Positions 10,484 to 21,208 of a stretch of DNA of 64,000 nucleotides are shown in pieces (the stretch's first letter is position 1; every line of letters begins with the position of its first letter). The DNA is taken from positions 124,001 to 188,000 of the forward strand of contig JAGTXK010000030.1 of the NCBI GenBank assembly GCA_019096195.1. Reading direction: 5' to 3'. Under the pieces are notes generated by a model that made no database searches, was not told the origin of the DNA, and was given only the letters and a program-made list of their open reading frames with translations. The DNA is from Boletus sp. NGJ. Its lineage: Eukaryota; Basidiomycota; Agaricomycetes; Boletales; Boletaceae. The position numbers and the translations under genes are program-made.

Positions 10484-12738
10484 TATATTTGGATCCAATA
10501 TTTCCTAATGCATTTGACCCTGTTCTGAACAAGATGTCCGCTGAAGCACTGGCCCTATTTCTCACATTCAAGGATTTCACCAAAATCTGAGCCAAGGGAC
10601 AGTGGAGGGCATATACGTGGCATTTAAGGACCTGTAGGAGAATGTGTGAGTCAATGTAAGGTACTATTTTGCAACTGCCACTCTGAAACTTGCATGCAGT
10701 GATGGTGACACTTACTGTGGGCCATGGCACTTCAACGACGTCAGATAGCAGTGGGAGGAAAATCTGATCAACTCTGCAGAGGTGACAAATGTCATCAGCT
10801 CACTGAAACACAAGGCGAACTCTGAAGAAGGTGACTGAAAGCACTTACTGCCAATGTCCAAGGACTACATGGCCTGGATGCTCAGTTGGTCACAAAAGAC
10901 ATGTCCCGAGCTCAGAAAAACCCTTGAATGGCTATGACATGCATTATCTAAGAAACAACCACCAGCACTCCATGAGTATGTCAAGAACAGGACACTCATT
11001 ACGCACCATTTGGAACAAATCACCTTCAGTGCCACAGCATGGACCTTGTGGACTAGGCAAGTTTTTGTTTGTTTCACCATTAAGGACTGCAGTGTGCTGA
11101 GGTCCTTGTGTTGCAGGTGCTTCGAGCTTGTAAAATTGCATCAGCAGCATGTTACAATCTTCAATCAGGTAGATGTCGATCATGTACTGGCAAAATATCT
11201 TGCTGGTGAAGAATTGTTATTGAGCGACTGTGGGGTAGCATTTGAGATCTACCTCATAAATTGCAAGGGATGGCAGAGGAAGGTTAGACAAGGGTCTGAT
11301 GGAACAAGACCTTCACTGTGCATGATTCATCATTGTCAACTATCACTGGCAACTCCGCTGATGAATAGGACCCCACATGTTGCAGGTAATCACTATTGCA
11401 TCTACCCACAACCCGACCTACCAGGTGCAGATGCCTTTTTTTGGCTTATGATATGGTTGAAATGGCTCAAGTTTGCCCACTACGAATGCACACTTTCGCC
11501 CGATGATTGTGTGTTTCCTGTGATGGGGGCAAATGGTGTTGTACATCCTCGTGAGCCACTCTTCCATGATGTGGTCCAAAAATGGATCAATGAGGCAGTC
11601 AAAGGTGCCGCAATCCCTGGTTCATTTTCAACCCATTGCTTCCATCATGGAGCAGCTCAATACCATTTCATATTTGCTCCCATTGGTCAGTGTTGGACAT
11701 TAGCAAAGGTGCACTGGGGAGGATGGGCAGAATAGAAGCATGTATATACCAATTTCTGTTTCTCTAGCACTGAACATATGTCTCATCTATGGATCATCAT
11801 AGCAGACACTCTCATCCATTATCTCCTCAATGAACTGTATGCATATGAAACTGACTACAGTGATGCATTGGCACCAATCCAACAAGAAACTGACCAGTCC
11901 CTGGCAGGAAAGGCAACCCTCGTGCAGCCAATGTCAACTGAAGAGCTGCAGATGGTCCATTCGTCAGTCACAGGCAACATACAAGAACTTTAAGCAGATA
12001 TGAACAACATTGCCAACTCTGTTCAAGCACTGATGGAGGTTGTCGGTGTATCTGCCAACTATACCTGTAAGTGTTACACCGCCTGCCCATTATTTGATTC
12101 ACCAACTTCATGCACGCTGACACTGCTGCCTAGCACCTACCATTAAACCTGACATGCGAGCACCCACTGGTGGCAGGCCATTGATGCTCAGGATCCTGGC
12201 TCACAAGGTCTCTGCTCCCATGCACACAACCACCACCTTGCCTCCCAGGCCAAGTCGCTGCCAAACCAACCCATGCACAACTTAAGTCAACATAGACAAC
12301 ATGGACAACACCCCAACACCAGGCTTGCATATTCCCAATGTCCATACAGCAGGGCCAGAGGCATGGAAAGACGTAGTCAGGCACTGGGTTAGCAGCGCAC
12401 CCGAACTCGGACTTGAAACCCCTCTGAAGGATTGGCCAAAGGGGATCCATGGCGCGAACTGCTGCAAGTTCACAATGAAACACCACAACCACTCAATTAT
12501 TGCAAAGGAATTTCTTGAGGTGTGAGTATGCTTTGGGCCTCATAGCGTCAGACCATCATGTCCCAGCACTCACTCACTCAACTTGCTCAATCCTGGCAGA
12601 TACAAGTCGGACAAGGCACAGTTTCTCGAAGCCTACCCCAAGGCCAAGCAAGGAGTCACCCCACTCCTCAAGGCCATCAATGAGGCACAGGTAGTGTGTG
12701 GCAAGAGCATCGAGCAGCCAAAGAGATCTTGGTCTTAG
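10484..12738 (+). pseudogene. Catalytic and C-terminal part of the tyrosine recombinase
   Basis: The frame resumes with NKMSAEALALFLTF (near 10530). Later it reads SATAWTLWTR (the first catalytic Arg, near 11025-11056), a 60 bp intron with a GC donor (11057-11116), then FELVKL, YPQPDLPGADAFFW, MGANGVVHPREP, GSFSTHCFHHGAAQYHF and GQCWTLAKVHWGGWAE near 11640-11730. The family motif is HCFRRGGAQYRF, so the second catalytic Arg of HxxR is His here. The C-terminal conserved block (IPNVHTAGPEAWKDVVRHW, near 12330; FLEAYPKAK, near 12630) is present, with a stop at 12736-12738. Many Arg-to-His, Arg-to-Cys and CGA-to-TGA changes show CpG decay. It cannot be active. Confidence 0.85.
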
Positions 12739-13103
12739 GCTTTCAGTTGCCTGGCTCAAGGAACAACTCACTCAAACTCCAGTCTCCAGTGACATCTGAA
12801 CACCCAACCTCGACTTCGTCCAATGTCGTCATGCCACCAAGAACTCACCAGTACACACCCGGGCCCCCACAGTACGTACCACTAATCAACATATAGTACC
12901 CCCTGTGTCTTTTCATACCTTACAACACCACCCCTTCCCATAACCTACAACACGCTGCACTCACTGCCCACACTGTGATGTAGTAGTAGGCTACTAATAT
13001 TGGCAGCAGGTTCTGCACAACCCCTCCTCATCACTATGAGTCGCACTGCATTCATCCCTGACTTACCTACTAGTTACCAGGACTGCTAATATCGTCTCTC
13101 CCT

Positions 13104-13128
13104 CACACACACACACACACACACACAC
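13104..13128. repeat. (CA)n microsatellite, ~12.5 units
   Basis: An uninterrupted CA dinucleotide run is seen directly in the sequence. Confidence 0.95.
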
Positions 13129-13357
13129 CTTTTATCATCTCATATCATGTCTTACATATCATGTTGTTGTTGATAACATCACCCACTTGGTATCTGTCTG
13201 TCCTGTTTTCTCGTTCTCATTTCATTTTGCAGTTCCGTTCGACACATACGTCACCGCACTTGCACACTTGCAAGCCTCAGGTTCACCCAGATTCCTTGCC
13301 TTCACCCGAAAATGGCAGGTGGCCGACACCACCACCTGTAAATTTCTCGTGCTAAGT

Positions 13358-13553
13358 ATACTATGGCATCACTATGACCACACTATGAGACACTATGGGA
13401 ATACTATGACCACTATGAAAGTACTATGAGAATACTATGAGACACTGAGAATACTATGACAGACTATGACCACACTATGAACAGACTATGAGACACTGTC
13501 ATAGTACTATCAAACCACTATCCAGTTGGACCCTCACTATGAGCACTATGTTA
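13358..13553. repeat. Degenerate array of ACTATGA words
   Basis: The word ACTATGA or ACTATGG recurs more than ten times, spaced by short variable linkers (CCAC, GACA, GAAT). It ends in overlapping TACTGTCCAG and CACTGGACAG words at 13553-13580. It looks like an eroded minisatellite. Confidence 0.8.
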
Positions 13554-13912
13554 CTGTCCAGTACTGTCCAGCACTGGACAGTTAGTCCTGTTTTTACTGA
13601 TGTTGTCACTTGACAGCGCTCTTGCCCTTGGTTGACTGCTTGAGTGCTGTGTAAATGGTGAGGGCTACAGTAAAAGCATACTACTTAGGCTCAATTGGCT
13701 TGTTCAACATGCCAGTATGCAAAATCGAAAGTGATGTGTCAGCTACTAGAACTATGCTACTCAGCTGCACCCGGGGTCCTTTCCCGGCCGTCTCCGAGGC
13801 GCGACTTTTCGAATTTTGCTTTCCACGGCGAAATGAAAACAGCTGTAAATTACATTCGAGCTCCACAAATTTTATGCAGCATTTACAGTAGTTCCATTAC
13901 ACAACCACCAAG

Positions 13913-14117
13913 GGCCATCTACAAACCGAAAACACGAAAACGCAGCATTTTGGGGACACCCAGTTTGGAATAGGTCAGGGTTTGTGCTGTAAAACACTTT
14001 TTGGGATCGGTTAGATGCTCATCAGCCAATGAGAGAGCTCAAAGGGGGCTCGCTACCTGCGAAAGAATTGCTCGACGGTCGTGAGGCGATAACGTTACTC
14101 GTCTGCTTTACAGATGA
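13913..14117 (+). mobile_element. Short inverted-repeat element (MITE-like), copy 1
   Basis: The interval 13928-14116 is ~90 percent identical by eye to the reverse complement of 49832-50004. Its ends read CCATCTACAAA and TTTACAGATG, i.e. imperfect terminal inverted repeats of the CATCTACAAA type seen more clearly in copy 2. It contains a CCAAT box (CAGCCAATGAGAG). No coding capacity. It lies ~400 bp upstream of the amine oxidase and could affect its promoter. Confidence 0.65.
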
Positions 14118-14521
14118 AGCATCCCTCTTCGGCTAAATTTACTTTGGGTCGCTTATCAACCTTAAATTTGCTTAAGTTGGGCTAAGACCAATCTCTGAGT
14201 CGCAAGTCGTATGTATTATGGGAAGGTGTAAGTACTGCCAATGTAGATTCAAAGTGAAACGAGAATGATAGCTGTTTTGAAACGAAAGAGACTCTTGACA
14301 GTCCGTTTCCACACCGTAGCAATCCGAAACGAAGCGAAACCGACAAACGGACTCTCCGGAGGGTTGCGGAACTTGAGCCCTTTATTGACTCGATGCGACC
14401 CTTTCGCTAGTGTAACATAAGATGCATGGTGAGGCTGTTTTTACTTTCTTCCGCTTCCATTCTAGTATCTGGACTTTTTTTTTTTCATTAAATAGTGTCT
14501 CAGACTCCTGTCCTTTCTGAC
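14118..14521 (+). promoter_or_regulatory. Upstream region of the amine oxidase gene
   Basis: About 400 bp of host sequence lie between the MITE-like copy and the ATG. Repeated GAAACGA and CCGAAACG words lie at 14255-14345. A pyrimidine-rich T-run (about 14476-14486) lies just before the start. No clear TATA box. Confidence 0.4.
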
Positions 14522-16576
14522 ATGTTTCTCTCCAGAGTGTCGTGCCATGTTGCTCTCCTTGGGCTATTGTCCACCCTCTCAGGTGTGCTCGCCCAGAATG
14601 CTAACACGACGTCCAATCACACCACGGTCCTTATCCTCGGTGGTGGTATGACTGGCATTATTGCTGCTCGAACCCTTCATGAGCAAGGCATCGACGACTT
14701 CATCATTCTGGACGCCAAAACAGAGCTAGGTGGTCGTATGATCCCCAAGGCGTTCGGCGTAACGGGTAGACAAGTCGTCGTTGAAATGGGTCCTATTTGG
14801 ATCCAGGGAACGCAGCAAGGCAATGACGCTCTAAATCCTATTTGGGAATTGGCGCTCAAACACAATCTGACTACCGTGCATAATAATTTGTATGGAAGCA
14901 TTAGTATGTTTGCCGTGTTATATTTTGCCGTGTGTCGGGTACTCACCAGTGACCAGCTACTTACGACGACAGCGGTTATAATAACTACACCGGCGTGTTC
15001 AATAACGCAGTTAATAATTTTGCAAAGGCCACTATTGTCGCAGGTAGGAAACTCCTTCTCCGTATCGAATGCTGTCTGATCGTCGTCAACTAGGTCAGCG
15101 ATTACAGGATGGCGATGTTGACCTTAGTCTGAGATCGGCATATGGCCTCATGAATATCAGTTCCAAGACACCACAAGAAGTTGCCAGCGACTACTATCAG
15201 ATCGACTTCGTAAGCATCATCTGCCTTGTACTTCTAAGCTTGGCTGATTCATTTGTCAGGAATGCAAGTTATACTTTATATTTTCCGCGCTCGCGATTGC
15301 TAATTTCTTCAATTAATTACCGCTGGTTGCAGATGCACAGGTACGCTATCTGTTGCAGACCTTGAACCACCCGTTTGAGTCCGTCCTTAGTCACCCTCAC
15401 AAACCTCGTGGCTCGCTTCTGCATGGGTAAGCCCTCGATTGGCACATTCTCTTCCCTGTGCTCATTTTTTATAGAAAAAAAATTTCACATACACCCCGGC
15501 ATCTGGAGGATTCTCCAATGTCAATCAAATGTCTATCGACCAGCGAGGATTCGTGTACATTGCCCAGGCAGAAGCAGCGGAATTTCTACAGCCACAACAG
15601 ATGATATATAACCAGACCGTCAACCTCATCGAGTATGGCGAAGACAGCGTCACGGTGCATACGACCGGTGGTAGGACCTTTACGGCAGATCATGTTTTGT
15701 GCACGTTCAGCGTCGGCGTCTTGCAAAACACGGATGTTGCTTTCCAACCTCCCCTTCCGGACTGGAAGGTCGAGGCCATCAACAGCATCGAAATGGTCAG
15801 TTGGACTTTGGATTTGGATTTCAGTGCTTACCGTGCCATAGGCTACTTACACAAGGATTTTCCTCCAATTCAACGAGACTTTCTGGTTCCCCACGGAGGT
15901 AAGCCTTCGCCACGTTGTAACGATCTCTCATATTGACGTCACATTAGATGGGATTGTATGCAGGGAAGCAAAGAGGAAAGTATCATGTCTGGCAGAGCTT
16001 GGATCACGTCGGATTCTTCCCGGGCTCTAGCATAATCACTGTTACGGTTACTGTAAGTGGATACTGAGTCGTGACGACCGCTATTCTTATGCTGTTTCAG
16101 GGAGATTGGTCTCTCTACGTCGAACAGCTCACTTCTGACCAGGTCCAGTCGGAGGTCATGGAAGTTCTCCAAAACATGTATCCCAACATCACTGTGCCCA
16201 AACCTGTTGATATCCACATGTCGACTTGGGCTTCCAACCCACTGTACCGTGGCTCGTATTCGAATTGGGGACCATCGTACGTCCCGGCACAGTCGGAAAA
16301 CTTGAAGGCGACGCTCGACAACCGCCTTTGGTTCGCTGGTGAAGCTACCAGTGTCCAGTACTATGGTGCGTCGTTTGAATAACCCTTTTCTGGAGTGTCC
16401 GCTGAGGGGCTTTTCCACCAGGTCGCTTACAAGGCGCCTACTTCGAGGGTCAAAGCGCCGGCTACGCCCTCGCTGCATGTATTCGAGGTAATGGCAGCTG
16501 TGAACTCCCTCATACTACAACGCCCAAGAATGTGCAGCCCTATCAGAGCATCTTGACTTCATCCCCCTCGTCTTGA
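14522..16576 (+). CDS. Secreted FAD-dependent amine (polyamine) oxidase
   Basis: It is a flavin monoamine/polyamine oxidase, probably extracellular. From ATG 14522 the protein starts with a signal peptide (hydrophobic LLGLLSTLSGVLA, cleavage likely before QNA). The dinucleotide-binding motif VLILGGGMTGIIAARTL and the ELGGR box follow. Exon 1 ends at 14903, and about eight exons follow. Later blocks include MSIDQRGF, LCTFSVGVLQ (substrate/FAD domain), LQFNETFWFP, and the C-terminal WFAGEATS and GAYFEGQSAGYALA that close the FAD site. The last intron is 16366-16421 and the stop is at 16574-16576. Exon borders between 15210 and 15400 are uncertain. N-glycosylation-like NTTSNHT follows the signal peptide. 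The MFS gene downstream points the same way. It oxidises amines to aldehyde, ammonia and peroxide; the true substrate is unknown. Confidence 0.88.
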
Positions 16577-17475
16577 CGTGATCCCACTTGTTTATATTCA
16601 ATCCATTGCCTACCCCTGTTATGAACTGAAGCATACCGTTTTTGGCTGCATTCCGCGAACGATGTGACAACTTGCAAATACTTGAACGAGAGACAGCAGT
16701 GCGTTTTGAAGGTGAATCGGTGGTGTGTGAAGCTGTACAAGTGTTGGCGTGGCTGTTGAATGTTTGAATTCGTGCTTCCATCACAAATCCCTGACATCCA
16801 GACATATTTACATCATGACCTAATGCCAGTAGTAGTGTGCAAAACATCCACATAACCAAATATACAAAATTAATATTTAATTCTCTGAAATTAATGTATG
16901 TCGAAGAGTAAATAATCCCAAGCAAGGTAGCAGAGCTACAAGCTAAGATTATCACGGTCTTTCTGTTCCAGTGATGCGGCCCTTGCCGCTCACCCCCGCC
17001 ATTCCTTACCATTCACCTGCGCCCGGGCCGTTCCCGGTTTCGCACCCATCTCGGATGCTCCCTTTTGCCTTACTGGCTACTTGCTGCCCACCCTAAGTGC
17101 CACTCCTTTCGCGCGCCAACTTGAATCTCGGACACTCGCGACAAGTCACGGTGGCGACCATGTTGCCGAGAGTTGCCGCATCGGAGTGTGAATCGGCAGA
17201 CAAGCCGGTACCTCCTTGTTAGCGGGACAGACCCCCGGGCGACTTCTGGATGGGGCGGTCACCGGGCCAAGCCAGTAACCTGCTCAAAGCCCAATAATTT
17301 AAGCAGCGTAGTTTTGAAGAACGCGTGCAAACTGTTCTTTCAGGAGTCGCTGTGAAACAGCGTTATTTTTGCGGGTGGCTAACTCTCGGTAGCCCGGCCG
17401 GGCCAAGAGTAGTACATAAGGTGGGGAGCGTGGAAACACGGTAATTATTCTCTCATTCATCTTTCCGGTGCGTTC
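16577..17475. other. Intergenic region between amine oxidase and MFS gene
   Basis: No gene is supported. An AT-rich patch lies at about 16850-16900. The rest is ordinary spacer holding the oxidase 3' end and the MFS promoter. Confidence 0.5.
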
Positions 17476-20252
17476 ATGAACGATCAAGTCAGTGCCCGTG
17501 ACACTTCGAATTCAAAGTCGGCGACGGACGGGGACTCGAAGTTCAAGCTGGAATCACATGTACTCGAAATTGAAGGTATTGACCTGGTGAATTATTACGA
17601 AGATGCTGCGGGGCGACTCGTCGTCGATCCACGGTAAGAGTTCCGATGTGGCTCCACTGAACATCCCACCAAATATGTATGTAAACCCATTTGGTCAACA
17701 GACAGGCCAAGGTCGAGTTTGGAGCAGCGTTGGCCTCACGTCTCAAGCTCTCCAAGGACGGTTCCATAGTACTCTGGCCACAGCCGAGCGACGATCCAAA
17801 CGACCCACAGAACGTGCGTGTCTTGATATTGACGTGTTTGTTCAGATCCAGGCGACTCATGACAATTATGGTGTGATAGTGGAGTGATCGACGCAAGGCG
17901 TTGCATCTGCTTATCATCACAATGGCTGCCTTCGTTCCCGATTTTGACTCGGCGGTCGGTGGGTACTAATCCATTCCCCACCTTGCATAATACAGCGTTG
18001 TTGACGCTTGAGTCCCTGCCGGTGTTTGGAATAGGTATTGCGGCGCTCTTCCCGCTGGCACAGCAGTACAATACGACGACCGGGGTCATCAACAACTTGA
18101 CATCCAAGTGAGTTACATGCTGCATTCACTGCATGTAAAGCGAAGGAAACAACTGACGGCCGGACACAGCTGGAGTATCTTTCTCTTAGGTAATTACTAT
18201 TGCAGTATGTGTCGAAGAACCGTGTTCTGACGCAGACTCGGGCTTCAAGGTTGGGGAGGTGTCTTCTACGTGATGTTGATGAGACGCTTCGGACGGTTAC
18301 CGGTATTATTCTGGACGCAGCTGTTGGCCCTGGCATTTTTAGTCGGTGCGACATTTGCTCCGAATTTGCCTACTTTCGCCGGTACGCGCATCTCGTTGTG
18401 ACCTGGATAGCATAATTATGAATGCTCGGATCAGCAATGCGTTGTCTTACTGCGTTTTTCGGGTACGTTGTCCTTGTTCGCTCGTGGAATCGCATGCTGA
18501 AGGCGTTTCAAGGACGTGTCCGCAGGTCACTGTATGCTACTCACGCTGTCTCGTAACCGAATCCTCTTGTGATACATTGACGTTGATTGAAACAGGGTCT
18601 GTTTGTGGTCACGGACATCTATCCGTTTCACCTTCAGGCGCGGAAACTCAACGTATGGACGTCAGGATTTATCATGTGCGTTGTTTCTCCTCGTTCTTGT
18701 AAAGTTTCTCAATGGCCTAAGCGCGTTGTAGTTCACCGTTCATTTCACCCTTCGCATTTGGTTTCCTCGTTGCACGGGCAAAGTGAGTTCTGGGTTCGTT
18801 GATCACACGAATGAGTGCCGAAGCTAAATGGTGTGTAGTTGGAGATGGAGTTATGGCATAGCCTGCATCTACAGCGCTATCGTCCTCACGCTCATCGTTC
18901 TTTTCTTGGAGGAGACGTAAGGTGACATCGTTCTTTGCTTGCACAATGTGTTGACTGTGCGATAGAATGTACGACAGAGGGAAAACCCGACCTCTACTTC
19001 CTGAATCGTCTGGCTTGCGGTATCGTCTCGAGACACTCGTTGGCGTGACTGGGTACAAGCTCGCGAAATACAGAGCGTCGTGGCTAAAGGTCTCATTGGC
19101 CTGCTTGGATGTGGTCTGGCGACCTCAGTTTATCTTTGTGGTGATATTCGAGGTGAGCCCTGTCTGGGCTAGTGTCTTGAAGTACTCAGTAGGTTTTTGT
19201 GTTTTAGGCATTTGTCTTTGGATTCGGCATTGGATTAAACGTGAGTAGTCGTGGGTTGTACGGTGATATGCGGATTGTTGACGTCTGCAGGTAACTAATG
19301 TTGTGTTCCTTGGCACGCCTGCGCCAGTTGGGTTCGGGTATAGCGAGTATATCATCGCTGGCGCATATGCTACTCCGATGGTCAGTCCCCGAACTGCACT
19401 ATTGTGGATTATTGGACTTATGCTTAACCAGGTTGCAGTTGTGATTGGTGAAGTGATTGGTCGGTTTGGAAATGATTGGATCATGAATACCAGCATTCGG
19501 CAGCACCATGGTTTCTTCGAGGCTGAGAGCCGGTTATGGTACGTACACCTAAACGACGCCGAAGCCGTGACAATGATGATCGGACGCCAGGATGTGCTAC
19601 GTCGCGATGCCATTGTATCTGTGTGGCTTTTTGGTACTCGGGGCGGGGATCCAGCATTTGAATATGGTAGCTGTGGTGTTTGGTTGGGGAATTGCGGAAG
19701 TGGCGGTGATGATCAATACCGTTGCGATCTGTAGGTGTCCGGTACTTGTGTGTTCGACCTCGTTACTGATTGCGTGGTTGCGAAGATGCGTATTGCAATG
19801 ACTGTTTCCCCAGGCATCAGGTGGGTGTTCTCTACTCGCAACCAGCGCGTTGACTTGATTGTTGACGCTTCTCGCTTTGCCAGGGAGAAATTAGTGCGTT
19901 GATCAACCTTGCGCGGACCCTTGGCGGTAAGAACACTGTTTGTATTAAGTCCCTGAGGAATACTAAAGCCGCGAGGGTGTAGGATTCAGCGTGGCATACT
20001 TTCAAGTTCCGTGGGCGACGATATCGGGTGGGTTGGAAGTCATGGGCGTCGAGGCTGCGTGCGTTCCTCCTACGTTTGAATCCCTTATTCTTCCGCTAAT
20101 GCATTCGATACAGGATCGTCGTTGGTCTGTTCTTGATTGCCGTACCGTTGGTGCAAAGCAAGGGGTATTACTTCCGAGTATGTAAACTCTCACATCGTTT
20201 TCAACGTTCTGATGATCGATCGGGGATCTCACAGAAACGCTTTGCGATGTGA
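17476..20252 (+). CDS. Major facilitator superfamily transporter
   Basis: It is a 12-TM MFS permease of the fungal drug/proton antiporter type (HOL1-like subgroup is my guess). From ATG 17476 a polar N-terminus reaches GRLVVDPR, followed by SIVLWPQPSDDPNDPQN and SDRRKALHLLIIT, a common lead-in to TM1. Further blocks are NTTTGVINNLTS, MRRFGRLP (motif A loop), DIYPFHLQARKLNVW, SWRWSYGIACIYS and FLEETMYDRGK, which starts the central cytosolic loop. After the loop come VVWRPQFIFVVIFEAFVF and IGEVIGRFGNDWIM. The gene is cut by more than ten short introns and ends YYFRKRFAM with a stop at 20250-20252. It sits between an amine oxidase and two P450 genes, which suggests export or uptake of a small metabolite. 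Confidence 0.88.
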
Positions 20253-21208
20253 TAGTGTATATTCGCTGAGAGGTGTGATCTGGAGGACATGTAGTTATGT
20301 TATCGTATTCGACTGGTGATGACCGAGGCTTGGTTGAATAAACTATTTGGATCGACCCGTTCTGTCCAAATCACAGATTTTGGATTTGACCTTCACTTGA
20401 CGAAATTTGTATTGGTGTGTCGATCCTGTTGCCTAATGAAGGTACTTATGGATCTATCAGAGAGCTGCTAGACGGTCTCAATATTCAATGGCAGCAACCA
20501 ATCACCAGACTGCACTGTCTGCACTTTACGAAGGAACTAACTACATACTACGTGAGTCGTTCTTTGCACGCTGTTCTTGGTTTTGATGCTGCGAAAGTTG
20601 CTGTGATGCGGCGTGCGCCAGGGCCGTATCAATTACATAACGGACGATCAAAAATAATTTCATTCAATGGTCACAGGCAAGAAGGTTCCACCAACTCGCA
20701 TCTTTCCCTTGAGCACTTCTGAATAATAATATAATGTTATAGCCTCTTGGTTCTCAGGCATGTCAATCGGGCTGTTGAAAGCATGCTTGCACCGCAAATC
20801 CCCGTTGTCCAAAACATTTACATTCATGACACCCGACCGCTCTGGGGTGACCAGACTAGGATGAGCCACCACTACATTCTGGCTTGGGTATTTAAAACCC
20901 CAGAGATTTTCCAGAGATTAATATTCGTGTGACACAGCTACTCGAATATCTTCACAGGCAGTGACGGGGGAATTCGAACAGGTCGAGACAATTGTTCCCG
21001 TCGCGAGAGCGACAGAGTCGGGGAACCGGAATCCATCTCACACGACCCGGGTCAATAATGCATGGGAAGAAAGCAGTGATACAAAGGTTGAGTTGGAGAA
21101 AGACATGCATACAGTAGATTCCGTCAACAAGGCATCGAGCGTAATGTACTCACCGACTTACATACAGACTCCAACCCCCGTCCATATTTACACTTGGAGT
21201 CCATGACC
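20253..21208. other. Intergenic region, MFS 3' side to P450 3' side
   Basis: The two flanking genes converge here. Only short open frames occur, such as a 70-codon minus-strand frame at 20660-20872, with no recognised motif. From about 21162 the sequence is shared with the 3' side of the second P450 copy, so the tandem duplication reaches past the stop codon. Confidence 0.5.

Larger units (their letters stand above)
4289..12738 (+). mobile_element. Decayed Crypton-type tyrosine-recombinase element, interrupted by an LTR retrotransposon
   Basis: The recombinase gene of a Crypton-like DNA transposon lies in two blocks, 4289-4600 and about 10484-12738, separated by a 5.9 kb Ty3/gypsy insertion. 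Cryptons move with a tyrosine recombinase and have no terminal inverted repeats, so I can give the gene span but not the element ends. The nuclease pseudogene ends only ~217 bp upstream on the same strand and has the same degree of decay, so the two may be one element. Beyond the gene the CpG-poor sequence continues to about 13.77 kb. Confidence 0.75.
12739..13912. other. CpG-poor non-coding flank of the Crypton with simple repeats
   Basis: No gene is supported. The stretch holds a (CA)n run and an ACTATGA-word array (listed separately). CpG frequency rises again from about 13,770, which I take as the border with ordinary host sequence. Confidence 0.6.

Noticed and set aside
16515-17012. 165-codon minus-strand frame after the amine oxidase
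   Set aside because: No motif, no start context, and part of it overlaps the last oxidase exon in antisense.
20417-20722. 101-codon plus-strand frame between MFS and P450
   Set aside because: No recognised motif, and the start does not fit a gene context.
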